Shown here: positions 37,036 through 44,881 of the stretch, in pieces
Position numbering within the stretch: the first letter of the stretch is position 1
Layout of the letters: each line of letters begins with the position of its first letter
Assembly (NCBI GenBank): GCA_947502405.1
Contig: CANMZT010000003.1
Span: 186,001 to 250,000 of the forward strand
DNA length: 64,000 nt
From: an uncultured Algibacter sp.
GTDB lineage: Bacteria > Bacteroidota > Bacteroidia > Flavobacteriales > Flavobacteriaceae
Reading direction: 5' to 3'
Translations under genes and position numbers: made by a program
The notes under the pieces: model-generated
The model's input: only the letters and a program-made list of their open reading frames with translations
What the model was told of the DNA's origin: nothing
The model's database searches: none

Positions 37036-38241
37036 TTATAATTGTTGTACTAAAGTTTTTGTGATTCGAACGGATGCAATTTTTGATGCTATAATGCCTA
37101 ATACCGAAATGGTTAGGAATACGATAAGCAAATTTTCGACTTTTATGGTTACTGGATAAGCTAAGGTTGGGGTTATCATGACCAGACTGAATGCTTTTTG
37201 AAGTGCTGTGATGATAAGGGCAAGAACCAAACCTAGGAGACCGCCAACAACGCTCATTAAGCTACCTTGGAAAAAGAAAATTTTACGAATATCTTTTACA
37301 GTGGCGCCAATATTGAAAAGGGTATTTAAGCTTTGTTTTTTATCGAGAATCATCATAATTAATGATCCGATAACATTAAAAAATGCGATGATTAATACTA
37401 GTGTGAAAATAAGGTAAACAGCTAGGTTTTCGGTGTTTAGCATTTTGTAAAGCGCATCGTTTAATTGTGCTCTGTTTTTTAGGGTGACTTTATCACCCAA
37501 AATAGCTTTTATGTTGGTTTTTACTTGGTTTTCGTTTGCACCGTTTTTAAGCTTAAATTCTATAGATGAAATTTGATTGGGTTTGTAATTAAGAAGGTTT
37601 TTAGCCAAATCTATAGGTGCAAAAACGTAGGTGTCGTTTAAAGTTTCGTTAATATAAAAGACACCAACGTTGATGGCTTTTATACTATTAAATGCGTTTT
37701 TTGTAGATGTTATTTGCCCTTTTCCAGGTTTAGGCACATAAATAGTTATGGGCTTTGTAAAGTTTAAAATACCAAGTGACAAGCTATTTGAAATACCCCA
37801 GCCTACAACAAGTTGATTTGATTTTTGCTCAAACCAACTGCCATGATCTAGTGTTGAATCTATAGCAACAACGTTTTGAAAATGTTCGTCAACACCCTTT
37901 ATTACTGCTAATGTGTTTTTATCATCGGAGGCTAAAAAAACACGCTCTTCTACAATTTTGGAGAAGTTAGCAATACCGTTTAAGTTTTCAAGTTTAGAGA
38001 TTTCTTCTTGAGTTAAGAAAAAGGATTTTCCTAGTGCAGCTTCTGCTTTTAGATCGGGATCAACCTGACTTGTAAATTGCAGTGTGAAATCTTTTAGTCC
38101 AGCAAAACCAGATAACACAACAAATAAAGATGCAGAACCTAAAATAACACCTATTAAAGCAATGTAGGTTATAAAATTAATAGCATTGTTAGTGCTTTTT
38201 GAACGTAAATACCGCTTTGCTATGTATAAGGAAACATTCAT
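37036..38241 (-). CDS. LolC/E-type ABC transporter permease (FtsX family)
   Basis: A 401-aa protein. One N-terminal helix (NAINFITYIALIGVILGSASLFVVLSGF), a large periplasmic MacB-like domain (about 50-265) and three C-terminal helices (LAVYLIFTLVLIIAFFNVIGSLIMMI; GSLMSVVGGLLGLVLALIITAL; LLIVFLTISVLGIIASKIASVRI) match LolC/LolE. It likely acts in lipoprotein release to the outer membrane with an ATPase encoded elsewhere. 93 bp separate it from rbfA. Confidence 0.85.
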   Translation of the reverse strand: MNVSLYIAKRYLRSKSTNNAINFITYIALIGVILGSASLFVVLSGFAGLKDFTLQFTSQVDPDLKAEAALGKSFFLTQEEISKLENLNGIANFSKIVEERVFLASDDKNTLAVIKGVDEHFQNVVAIDSTLDHGSWFEQKSNQLVVGWGISNSLSLGILNFTKPITIYVPKPGKGQITSTKNAFNSIKAINVGVFYINETLNDTYVFAPIDLAKNLLNYKPNQISSIEFKLKNGANENQVKTNIKAILGDKVTLKNRAQLNDALYKMLNTENLAVYLIFTLVLIIAFFNVIGSLIMMILDKKQSLNTLFNIGATVKDIRKIFFFQGSLMSVVGGLLGLVLALIITALQKAFSLVMITPTLAYPVTIKVENLLIVFLTISVLGIIASKIASVRITKTLVQQL

Positions 38242-38334
38242 AATCTATAATATTATAAAAATATAATGACAAAATGAATGTTCAAGCAGACCATTGAAAA
38301 AACAATAAAAATTACCTGGTTAAAACGCAATAGG

Positions 38335-38730
38335 CTAAGACTTTTTTCTTTTATCTAGAATATCAGGATTTTTAATAGGGTTTTCGTCTCCTTTTAAAGA
38401 TTTTTCTATTTGGTCAATATACTCCAAGGAGTCATCAATAAAAAACTCTAAATTCGGCATACGCCTCAATTGATTTTTAGTACGTTGTGCTAATTCATGA
38501 CGGATTAAGGGTGTATTAGATTTAATACCTTCTAGTAATTCGGCACCTTTATCATTTGGAAAAATGCTTAGATATACTTTTGCTACACCTAAATCTACGG
38601 TAACTTTTACTTTAGTAACCGAGATTAAAATACCGCGCATACCACCTTGTGTTGCGGCGCCTTGTAAAACATCAACTAAATCGTGTTGTAAAACCGAAGC
38701 TATTTTTTTCTGTCTTTGACTCTCTTCCAT
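38335..38730 (-). CDS. rbfA: Ribosome-binding factor A
   Basis: A 131-aa KH-fold protein for 16S 5'-end maturation and cold adaptation. MEESQRQKKIASVLQHDLVDVL and TVDLGVAKVYLSIFPND are family blocks, and the C-terminal helix has IRHELAQRTKNQLRRMPNLEFFIDDSLEYIDQIE. Length is normal. Confidence 0.95.
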   Translation of the reverse strand: MEESQRQKKIASVLQHDLVDVLQGAATQGGMRGILISVTKVKVTVDLGVAKVYLSIFPNDKGAELLEGIKSNTPLIRHELAQRTKNQLRRMPNLEFFIDDSLEYIDQIEKSLKGDENPIKNPDILDKRKKS

Positions 38731-38833
38731 ATTATATAGCTTTAATTCTTGCTACGCTGCAAAAATAACGGATATTTAAAGATTATGTTACTTTTATAAG
38801 TGATTTTCATATCTTGAAGGTAAAATTAGCTTT

Positions 38834-39238
38834 ATGAACAAAATAGAACACATAGGAATTGCGGTAAAAAGTCTAAAAAATTCTAATGAATTGTTTTCTA
38901 AGCTTTTTGGAATGCGACATTATAAAGTTGAAACTGTTGAAAGCGAGGGTGTAAACACATCGTTTTTTCAAGTTGGTGAAAATAAAATAGAGTTGTTAGA
39001 AGGTACAAAAGACGATAGCCCAATTACAAAGTTTATTGAGAAAAAGGGGGAAGGGATTCATCATATTGCTTTTGATGTTGATGATATTGAATTTGAGATT
39101 GAGCGTCTTAAAAATGAAGGATTCAAGGTATTAAATGAAACTCCAAAGAAGGGTGCAGATAATAAGTTGATAGCTTTTTTACATCCAAAATCGACAAATG
39201 GTGTTTTAATTGAGTTATGCCAAGAGATTAGGGAATAA
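38834..39238 (+). CDS. mce: Methylmalonyl-CoA epimerase
   Basis: A 134-aa VOC-fold protein. MNKIEHIGIAVKSLKNS (first metal His), FFQVGENKIELLEGT (Glu), GEGIHHIAFDVDDIE (second His) and GVLIELCQ (Glu) supply the metal ligands of methylmalonyl-CoA epimerase. It interconverts the stereoisomers in propionyl-CoA/succinyl-CoA metabolism. No mutase gene is next to it. Confidence 0.93.
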   Translation: MNKIEHIGIAVKSLKNSNELFSKLFGMRHYKVETVESEGVNTSFFQVGENKIELLEGTKDDSPITKFIEKKGEGIHHIAFDVDDIEFEIERLKNEGFKVLNETPKKGADNKLIAFLHPKSTNGVLIELCQEIRE

Positions 39239-39313
39239 ATTTCTTGTAGAGTTTTAAGAAATATAGTAATATTGCACACTCTTATTTTTAAGAGCATTAC
39301 ATTTTATGTAATA

Positions 39314-39387
39314 GGGCCTATAACTCAGTTGGTTAGAGTATCTGACTCATAATCAGAAAGTCCCTAGTTCGAGCCTAGGTGGGCCCA
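39314..39387 (+). tRNA. tRNA with CAT anticodon (Met or lysidine-modified Ile2)
   Basis: The cloverleaf reads by eye: acceptor GGGCCTA/TGGGCCC, D-arm CTCAGTTGGTTAGAG, anticodon arm TCTGA-CTCATAA-TCAGA, T-arm CCTAG-TTCGAGC-CTAGG, discriminator A, CCA not encoded. CAT can be Met or Ile2, and I cannot separate them safely. It is the likely integration target of the element to its right. Confidence 0.93.
39366..39387 (+). other. Candidate attL: 3' end of the tRNA gene
   Basis: The integrase gene begins 130 bp downstream of the tRNA 3' end, the usual position for a tRNA-targeting element. The matching attR repeat should lie beyond 64 kb and is not visible, so the core cannot be defined. Confidence 0.4.
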
Positions 39388-39393
39388 CAACAC

Positions 39394-39424
39394 AAACCCC
39401 GTTAATAATAACGGGGTTTCTTTG
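39394..39424 (+). terminator. Terminator after the tRNA
   Basis: AAACCCCGT-taataata-ACGGGGTTT followed by CTTTGTTTTTG: a 9-bp stem with a T-rich tail. Confidence 0.85.
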
Positions 39425-39517
39425 TTTTTGTGTGTAACCTTATTGTAAAAATAATTTTGTTTTTAGTGCTAAAAAGTGCTAAAATTGTGCTAAATATGTA
39501 TGTAAAATGTATGTCAT

Positions 39518-40756
39518 TTGAAAGCCACAATAACCTTATTAACATCACAAAGAGAAACTAAAAAAGGTTTTCCTATTTGTGTGGAACTATTTATATCATC
39601 TAAAAACAGACCACGAAAAAACATAGGTGCTTCAAAAATTGAGTACTGGGATAGTCAAAATAACATACCAACAAAAGATCATCCAGAATACTACGTGCTT
39701 TACCCAAAAGTACTAGAATATGTTTCTAAAATAACCAAAATAAATCATAACGATTATACTCCAGAAGAAGCTGCTAATTTCCTGTTTTCTGATAATAAAA
39801 AAGTCAGTACTAAAAAAGGTATTGGTTATATCGATTTTTTTAATGTCAGAATAAACGAAAAGGCCGCAAGAAAGGAAGCTACCAAAAATTACAAAGAAAT
39901 AAGGGATTTAATAAAAAATTATTTGGACAACACAGACGTTTTAATGCATGATTTGGATTATGAGTGGGTAAATGAGTTTATTAATTTTAAATACCAAACA
40001 GGATGCAATGAAGGTGGTGTAATGAGTTATTTAAGAACCATGAGTGCGGTTTATAATGAAGCATCAAAACGATCATCTTTAAATATTACAAACCAAAACC
40101 CGTTTAAGGCACATTTAAAAAAGCCCAAAAAGAAAGATGTTATAGTTATTCCAGAGCAGGAACTTTTAAAGCTTACTAATTTTTCACCTCATAAATTTGC
40201 TACTGAAAAATCTAAATTTAATATGCAACGAGCGTTAGCGGTTTGGCGTTTTCAGCTTTTTGTTGGTGGGCATGATTATATTGATATGTCGCAATTAAGA
40301 TGGGAGCAGATAAAAAATAACAGAATCAAATTTAAACGCTACAAAAATAGAGAGGAAGAAAATGGCGGTCCAGAAATTGATAATTATTTGTTTGATGAAT
40401 TGCTTTCTATAATTAAAGCCTACGGCACACCAAATAGTAGCCGTATTTTTTCTTTTATTCCAGATCCAGTTAAGGATAACCAAAGGTATATTATTTACAG
40501 GCAAAATGTTAGTAGAACATTAGCCAAAATAGCTAAACAATCTGGTATGAAACATAAAATGAAAACAAAATCTGTAAGGTATATTTTTAAAACCTATGCA
40601 GAAGAAATAATGACACATGATACTATTATAAAAAAGTTAATGGGCCATTCTTTACGTGGTGTATCTTTTAATTATTTAGGTAAGCTTTCTTATAGCGTTG
40701 TTGATGATGCACACCGTAGAATTATAGATTATATTTTAAATCCACCACAACACTAA
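39518..40756 (+). CDS. Tyrosine recombinase/integrase (TTG start)
   Basis: A 412-aa protein. An arm-type DNA-binding domain (LKATITLLTSQRETKKGFPICVELF) precedes a SAM-like core-binding domain (about 95-200) and a catalytic domain. C-terminal motifs are KSVRYIFKTYAEEI and LMGHSLRGVSFNYLGKL (Tyr nucleophile). The usual first catalytic Arg position reads VGGHDYIDMSQLRW, so the Arg appears replaced by His. The frame is open only from 39506 with no ATG, making TTG at 39518 the likely start. It probably integrates and excises the element at the tRNA. Confidence 0.9.
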   Translation: MKATITLLTSQRETKKGFPICVELFISSKNRPRKNIGASKIEYWDSQNNIPTKDHPEYYVLYPKVLEYVSKITKINHNDYTPEEAANFLFSDNKKVSTKKGIGYIDFFNVRINEKAARKEATKNYKEIRDLIKNYLDNTDVLMHDLDYEWVNEFINFKYQTGCNEGGVMSYLRTMSAVYNEASKRSSLNITNQNPFKAHLKKPKKKDVIVIPEQELLKLTNFSPHKFATEKSKFNMQRALAVWRFQLFVGGHDYIDMSQLRWEQIKNNRIKFKRYKNREEENGGPEIDNYLFDELLSIIKAYGTPNSSRIFSFIPDPVKDNQRYIIYRQNVSRTLAKIAKQSGMKHKMKTKSVRYIFKTYAEEIMTHDTIIKKLMGHSLRGVSFNYLGKLSYSVVDDAHRRIIDYILNPPQH

Positions 40757-40974
40757 TTACGGGTTTACCACAGGTGTTTTTTGTTATTTTGGTGATTAGT
40801 TAAAAAAAACCAGATTTTCTTCTTTTTGAGTGCGAAAATATTACATACTTTCGATTAACGGTAAAAATCAGTCTTAACTCATAGGTATTTTGTCGATAAA
40901 TTTGGTATTTCATCTACTTTATTTATCTTAGTTTCCTCAATTACAACAAAGTAATTGTTTTAAACCCCAAACCT

Positions 40975-41112
40975 ATGAATAAAAAACACCTATTGGTGCT
41001 ATGTTTTAGTGCCTTTTTTGCAATGACGTTTTTATCTTGTACTGAAACAAGTTTAGATAATGATGATGTTCAAATTGAAAAAGATAAATATAAACCACCT
41101 ACAGACGGCTAG
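40975..41112 (+). CDS. Very small lipoprotein (45 aa)
   Basis: Too short for the track: MNKKHLLVLCFSAFFAMTFLSC then TETSLDNDDVQIEKDKYKPPTDG. This is a signal sequence with lipobox Cys 22 and a 23-residue acidic tail. It may act in surface exclusion or entericidin-like stress (inference). Its 3' end overlaps the next ORF. Confidence 0.6.
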   Translation: MNKKHLLVLCFSAFFAMTFLSCTETSLDNDDVQIEKDKYKPPTDG

Positions 41113-41578
41113 GAGTTTTAAATTTATTACAGGGCTTGCGCTTGCATCGTTTATAGTAGCAAGCCCTTACCTTTTTTACTTATACAGAATACCACAGGAA
41201 GGAGCGCAAGAATGGTATGTGTTAGGTGTTAAAATAAAGGCATCTGGTTTTTACGATGTTTCTTCATATTTGCATGCAGTTTTCACAAAATTAGCATTAG
41301 TCTTTCTAACTTCAATTAGTTTTCTTAAAATACAAAGCTGGTGGAAATGGACTTTACTTATTCCTTTAATCATGTTTTTGTTTCAGCTTTTCAGCGTATT
41401 AAACAAAAACTGGAAAGTTTTTGACGAATATAGCTTTTACTACTCTCTTATTCCAACATTGCCTATAGTTGGAGTTTTAATTTATAGCACATTAAAAATA
41501 AACGACAAAATTAACCATTTAGATTTACTGGATCAAATTGATGCAGAGATTGAAAAGGTGAAATCTACAGTAGAATAA
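41060..41578 (+). CDS. Four-helix membrane protein, unknown
   Basis: A 172-aa protein with hydrophobic segments at about 23-42, 70-88, 95-112 and 130-145, then a charged tail LDLLDQIDAEIEKVKSTVE. The start overlaps the lipoprotein gene by 53 bp, so the true start may be a non-ATG codon further on. Its stop overlaps the next ATG (TAATG). No family recognised. Confidence 0.6.
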   Translation: MMMFKLKKININHLQTARSFKFITGLALASFIVASPYLFYLYRIPQEGAQEWYVLGVKIKASGFYDVSSYLHAVFTKLALVFLTSISFLKIQSWWKWTLLIPLIMFLFQLFSVLNKNWKVFDEYSFYYSLIPTLPIVGVLIYSTLKINDKINHLDLLDQIDAEIEKVKSTVE

Positions 41579-41784
41579 TGCACTATAAAAAAAGCCAACA
41601 CTTAAAAAAACTCAATCAGTTAATTAAAATGAAACATACCATGTCATCAGATGTGTATTTGTCGAGATTGAAAACCCTTGAAGCGGAAGTAAAAAAAGAA
41701 TTAATCAATGATATTGATGTTACTTTAGGTGAGAATGATGTAATTGATGACTTTTATAGCATTATAAAACCTAGCCTTAACTAA
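41578..41784 (+). CDS. Small charged hypothetical protein
   Basis: A 68-aa helical, lysine-rich protein translationally coupled to the membrane protein upstream (1-bp overlap). Possibly its cytoplasmic partner. Not recognised. Confidence 0.5.
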   Translation: MHYKKSQHLKKLNQLIKMKHTMSSDVYLSRLKTLEAEVKKELINDIDVTLGENDVIDDFYSIIKPSLN

Positions 41785-41793
41785 AAGAGTGCT

Positions 41794-42264
41794 TTAGTTT
41801 AAATAAATATCTTTAATAATGTTAATTGAGTTCCATAGATAATGATACATTTTAATTGTATCTTCAGAAGTGTTGATGCTAGGTTTGTAAAAGTCAGATT
41901 CAGACTTTGTAAGCAGTTCTTTATCACTATCATCATTAATCAAAAAACTGAAAACTTTATATTTTGTGTCTCGTCTAATAAACTCCACTAAAATACCACA
42001 CTTGTAATTATCACTTTCTCTAATAACGGTGTATATTTTAATTTCTCTTAAAGCTAATTTAGTTTCAGAGTATTTTCCAAGCTTATATTCAAGCCTTGTA
42101 GACGATCTGTTAACGCTTTCAATTTTGTAACCGCTTTTTATGTCTCTGCCGCTTTCTAAATCTTCAGCATAATATTTAGAAAAGTAAGTGTATTCCTTTT
42201 CGGTGGTTTGCGCTACGGCAATGCTACTTAAAAATAATGCGAATAAAAAGTGAGTAATTTTCAT
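41794..42264 (-). CDS. Secreted hypothetical protein
   Basis: A 156-aa protein from the ATG at 42264: MKITHFLFALFLSSIAVAQ is a clear signal peptide, and the 15 extra residues of the track ORF are rejected. The mature part is beta-rich and charged (YKIESVNRSSTRLEYKLGKYSETKLALREIKIYTVIRESD). It is cotranscribed with the repressor 4 bp upstream, the position of lysogenic-conversion or immunity genes. No family recognised. Confidence 0.65.
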   Translation of the reverse strand: MKITHFLFALFLSSIAVAQTTEKEYTYFSKYYAEDLESGRDIKSGYKIESVNRSSTRLEYKLGKYSETKLALREIKIYTVIRESDNYKCGILVEFIRRDTKYKVFSFLINDDSDKELLTKSESDFYKPSINTSEDTIKMYHYLWNSINIIKDIYLN

Positions 42265-42268
42265 AAAA

Positions 42269-42817
42269 TTAATTATTAGCGTTTTGTTGTTTTTTAACAG
42301 TTTGTTCAATCTCGTTTTGTATTTTAATTAAGGCTTGTAGCTTGTCTAAAAACGGACTTTGTTGATTTACTCCGTTTTGGTTAAGTAGCGTTTCAAGCAT
42401 TATTAATTGTTTTTCAAGGCTTTCAATAGTTTTATCAAGCACAGAAATTCTAATCATCCGTTCTTCAAGAAGTTTGTCTTTAGTTAAAACTAATTCTTCA
42501 TAATTACTAATTATTTTGTTGTAAGCTTCAATGGTTTTGCTATCAATGTCTTTTTCGTAATTAGTCTCGGGTTCTTTTACAAAGTGCTTCGAGGTGTTTT
42601 TGCCTTTTGATAAATCAGTGTTTATAAAATCATCAATACTAATTTCAAAATGTTTAGATAGCTTTTGGAAAAATTCAATTTCAAAATGTTTTTTCTTATT
42701 ATTTTCTAAGGCACTAATAAAATCTCTATTAACACCACAAACACTTGCTAAATCAGGTTGAGTTAAATAATTTATCTTTCTTAGATAGATGGAATTTATT
42801 GAAATAAAATTATTCAT
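42269..42817 (-). CDS. XRE-family repressor-like regulator
   Basis: A 182-aa protein. The N-terminal HTH_3 (LRKINYLTQPDLASVCGVNRDFISALENNKKKHFEIEFFQKLSKHFEI, about 13-60) is followed by a linker and a coiled coil (about 90-180, LEERMIRISVLDKTIESLEKQLIMLETLL). It is divergent from the early operon across a 349-bp gap and is the natural candidate for the element's repressor. There is no peptidase domain for self-cleavage. Confidence 0.85.
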   Translation of the reverse strand: MNNFISINSIYLRKINYLTQPDLASVCGVNRDFISALENNKKKHFEIEFFQKLSKHFEISIDDFINTDLSKGKNTSKHFVKEPETNYEKDIDSKTIEAYNKIISNYEELVLTKDKLLEERMIRISVLDKTIESLEKQLIMLETLLNQNGVNQQSPFLDKLQALIKIQNEIEQTVKKQQNANN

Positions 42818-43042
42818 AAATAAATATGATGAAAATATTTTGCTAGTATAATAATCTATTAATCAAGTGTTTGTGTGTGGTAAAAGACAATATCCAACGT
42901 TAAAAATTATTTACGTCTTGTGTAATCTAAAAATCCTCTTACCTTTACAATATCAATCTAAAAAAAATAACTTTAGATTCATAAACATTTGTTAAAACAA
43001 TTACTGTGCCATCAGTATTTTTTCAGATAAAAACAAAAAAAA

Positions 43043-43068
43043 GCCGCAAAGAAACCACTCTTTACGGC
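43043..43068. other. Hairpin in the divergent early regulatory region
   Basis: GCCGCAAAGA-aaccac-TCTTTACGGC (9 of 10 bp paired) lies immediately before the first copy of the shared leader. The rest of the 42818-43166 gap is AT-rich with no further gene apart from the tiny ORF at 43089. Confidence 0.5.
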
Positions 43069-43070
43069 AG

Positions 43071-43091
43071 ATACTTAAAACCACACCCATG
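43071..43091 (+). promoter_or_regulatory. Shared leader, copy 1
   Basis: ATACTTAAAACCACACCCATG: first copy of the element-specific leader, ending in the ATG of an 18-codon ORF. Confidence 0.75.
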
Positions 43092-43145
43092 AAAAACATG
43101 AGTGCAGAAAAAATAACCGCTTACCACAGCAATTATTTGCTGTAA
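43089..43145 (+). CDS. Tiny ORF (18 aa) behind the shared leader
   Basis: MKNMSAEKITAYHSNYLL. Support comes only from the leader placing an ATG exactly here. It could be a leader peptide for the operon. Confidence 0.3.
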   Translation: MKNMSAEKITAYHSNYLL

Positions 43146-43166
43146 AGGTAAATAAAATTTAAAACT

Positions 43167-43445
43167 ATGAGTATAACCTTTACAAAAAAAATACCCCCTA
43201 CAAACGCCAGACTTCTAGGTGTTAGAAAAACCACCGAAAAATACGATACGGATTACGCTTTATTCCATTTTACATTTATAGGCTACAATTTTTTTTGCAA
43301 CCACACGCAAGAGGTAAAAACTAAACTCCAGGTGTTTTTAGCCAATAAGCAACGTGCTTTACAAATGGCTAATACATTAATGGTGCCCGCTCAATACTCC
43401 CTTATAGAATACACACCAAACAAATTACGTAAACATGTCGCTTAG
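43167..43445 (+). CDS. Early-operon hypothetical protein
   Basis: A 92-aa protein with no family I recognise. The middle (YALFHFTFIGYNFFCNHTQEVKTKLQVF) is aromatic. It overlaps the next gene by 11 bp. First substantial gene of the rightward early operon. Confidence 0.6.
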   Translation: MSITFTKKIPPTNARLLGVRKTTEKYDTDYALFHFTFIGYNFFCNHTQEVKTKLQVFLANKQRALQMANTLMVPAQYSLIEYTPNKLRKHVA

Positions 43446-43749
43446 TTTGGACCAAAATACTATGGATGCCGTAATGCAGACTTTAAAGGCTAATAACTTG
43501 GTAGTTGTACCAGAAAAAGTTGCTAAATATTCAGAGAAATTTTATAAAAAACGCACCAACTTATTAAAACGAAAATGGGTTAGCGCATGTGCTATAGCTG
43601 ATTATGATTTGCTAAACACAAAACCATCAAGACAAACAGTAAGGAATATGATTACTGATAACAGAATTTTTAAAACAGAAACCTATAAAAACGAAAAAGG
43701 TGTGCAAATGGTATTAGTTGATGCCATACACCGATTAAACAATAATTAA
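43435..43749 (+). CDS. Small HTH-like protein (excisionase-type?)
   Basis: A 104-aa protein. RKWVSACAIADYDLLNTKPSRQTVRNMITDNRIFKTE looks like a winged HTH or excisionase-type fold, with a basic N-terminal stretch (KFYKKRTNLLKRK). Its early position opposite the repressor fits a Cro/Xis role, which is inference. Confidence 0.5.
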   Translation: MSLSLDQNTMDAVMQTLKANNLVVVPEKVAKYSEKFYKKRTNLLKRKWVSACAIADYDLLNTKPSRQTVRNMITDNRIFKTETYKNEKGVQMVLVDAIHRLNNN

Positions 43750-43770
43750 TACTTAAAACCACACACTATG
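43749..43770 (+). promoter_or_regulatory. Shared leader, copy 2
   Basis: ATACTTAAAACCACACACTATG before the 130-aa gene. Confidence 0.8.
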
Positions 43771-44160
43771 TATTCACAACACGAATTAAAACAATTTGAA
43801 AAAGCCGCAGTAAACACACCTAATTTAAAAGACTACAAAGAAAAAGGGTTAAATGCTCGAAGAGAGTTAAAAGAAGGCTTTATTAGGCTTAAAGATAATA
43901 GAGTTGTTAAAGTTTCTGATCTCCAAGCAGAAACTAAACCAGAGCAAGAAAAAGTATCTCCAGAGGTTGCTGCACAAATTGAAGCACAGGCCAAAGCGCA
44001 TCCAAGCTTATTTAATTGCATTGGTATTGGAATTGATAAAGCCACAGGAAAAGTTAAGAAAGGTTTTTACCAACTAGAAAGTGGTAAAGTTATTTCTATA
44101 AACAAACTTAATGCAGCTGTTACTGAAGCTGCAAAAAACGTTCAAACTTCTACAGAATAA
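43768..44160 (+). CDS. Hypothetical protein with an internal repeat
   Basis: A 130-aa protein. Two related segments, KEGFIRLKDNRVVKVSDLQAE (about 39-59) and KKGFYQLESGKVISINKLNAA (about 98-118), are separated by an acidic Ala/Gln-rich linker, suggesting duplication of a small beta-hairpin unit. No family recognised. Confidence 0.6.
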   Translation: MYSQHELKQFEKAAVNTPNLKDYKEKGLNARRELKEGFIRLKDNRVVKVSDLQAETKPEQEKVSPEVAAQIEAQAKAHPSLFNCIGIGIDKATGKVKKGFYQLESGKVISINKLNAAVTEAAKNVQTSTE

Positions 44161-44223
44161 TATTAATCTGAATTGGATTAATTAATAGCACCATAACGGC
44201 GTTGCAAATTGCAATATCCTAAC

Positions 44224-44275
44224 ACTTCCAGATGCAAAATATATGCTTTTAATAGACTGAAAAGCATCTGGAAGT
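44224..44275. repeat. 12-bp inverted repeat with 28-nt loop
   Basis: ACTTCCAGATGC...GCATCTGGAAGT is perfect, with outer TAAC/GTTA ends. There is no U-tract, so it is not a typical terminator. It resembles the hairpins of the 49-53 kb array in geometry but not in sequence. Confidence 0.7.
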
Positions 44276-44300
44276 TATTACAACATTAAGCACCTACCAC

Positions 44301-44555
44301 ATGAAAAAACTTAGTGATTTATCATTGCAAGAGTTGATTTTGTTACATGAAAATTGTCATGATGAAAATCAAAAAAAAATAAGCGAAGAATTTTATTCAA
44401 GATACGGTGTTAAACTTCCTTACACATCAAAAACAGAAAGCACTATGGTAAGTATAGTTATAGGAGCATCAATAGGAATACTCTTAGGTACCTGCATTAT
44501 GCTAATAGTTTTTCTTAAAAAAGCAGATTACATATTAGAAATAATAACCCCATAA
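44301..44555 (+). CDS. Single-pass membrane protein, unknown
   Basis: An 84-aa protein: a helical, acidic N-terminus (LSDLSLQELILLHENCHDENQKK) and one helix (MVSIVIGASIGILLGTCIMLIVFL, about 49-72). The start is preceded by CACCTACCACATG, a partial version of the shared leader. Confidence 0.6.
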   Translation: MKKLSDLSLQELILLHENCHDENQKKISEEFYSRYGVKLPYTSKTESTMVSIVIGASIGILLGTCIMLIVFLKKADYILEIITP

Positions 44556-44566
44556 ACCACATACCC

Positions 44567-44662
44567 ATGCAATACACCCCAAACCTACAAAAACTTATTA
44601 CGGATTATTTAGATAAACAAACGGCTTGTAAAAACTACAATACCGTATGCTATAATACTTAA
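44567..44662 (+). CDS. Small ORF (31 aa)
   Basis: MQYTPNLQKLITDYLDKQTACKNYNTVCYNT; preceded by ATAAACCACATACCCATG, a leader variant, and its TAA falls inside leader copy 3. Too short for the track; weakly supported. Confidence 0.35.
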   Translation: MQYTPNLQKLITDYLDKQTACKNYNTVCYNT

Positions 44663-44677
44663 AACCATACACAAATG
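44655..44677 (+). promoter_or_regulatory. Shared leader, copy 3
   Basis: ATACTTAAAACCATACACAAATG before the 65-aa gene. Confidence 0.75.
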
Positions 44678-44872
44678 ACTAAAACAATAATTCAAGTAAA
44701 TGAGACTAAAACCCCAAAAGGGATTAAAATAAAAGCCCATAGAGCAGACAAAAAACAGATTGATATTGTTGCTTTTTTTAAGCCTTACTATAAAAAAGGC
44801 TTAACTATAAAAAAATTCTTTTACGTAGTAAAAACAGGATTTTTAACAGCTACTCTGGTAGCTAAAAATTGA
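44675..44872 (+). CDS. Small basic hypothetical protein
   Basis: A 65-aa, Lys-rich protein (IKAHRADKKQIDIVAFFKPYYKKG), possibly nucleic-acid binding. It ends 9 bp before the large winged-helix gene. Not recognised. Confidence 0.5.
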   Translation: MTKTIIQVNETKTPKGIKIKAHRADKKQIDIVAFFKPYYKKGLTIKKFFYVVKTGFLTATLVAKN

Positions 44873-44881
44873 TAAAACACC

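Noticed and set aside
44224-44275. Intrinsic terminator
   Set aside because: The stem is perfect but the loop is 28 nt and no U-tract follows.
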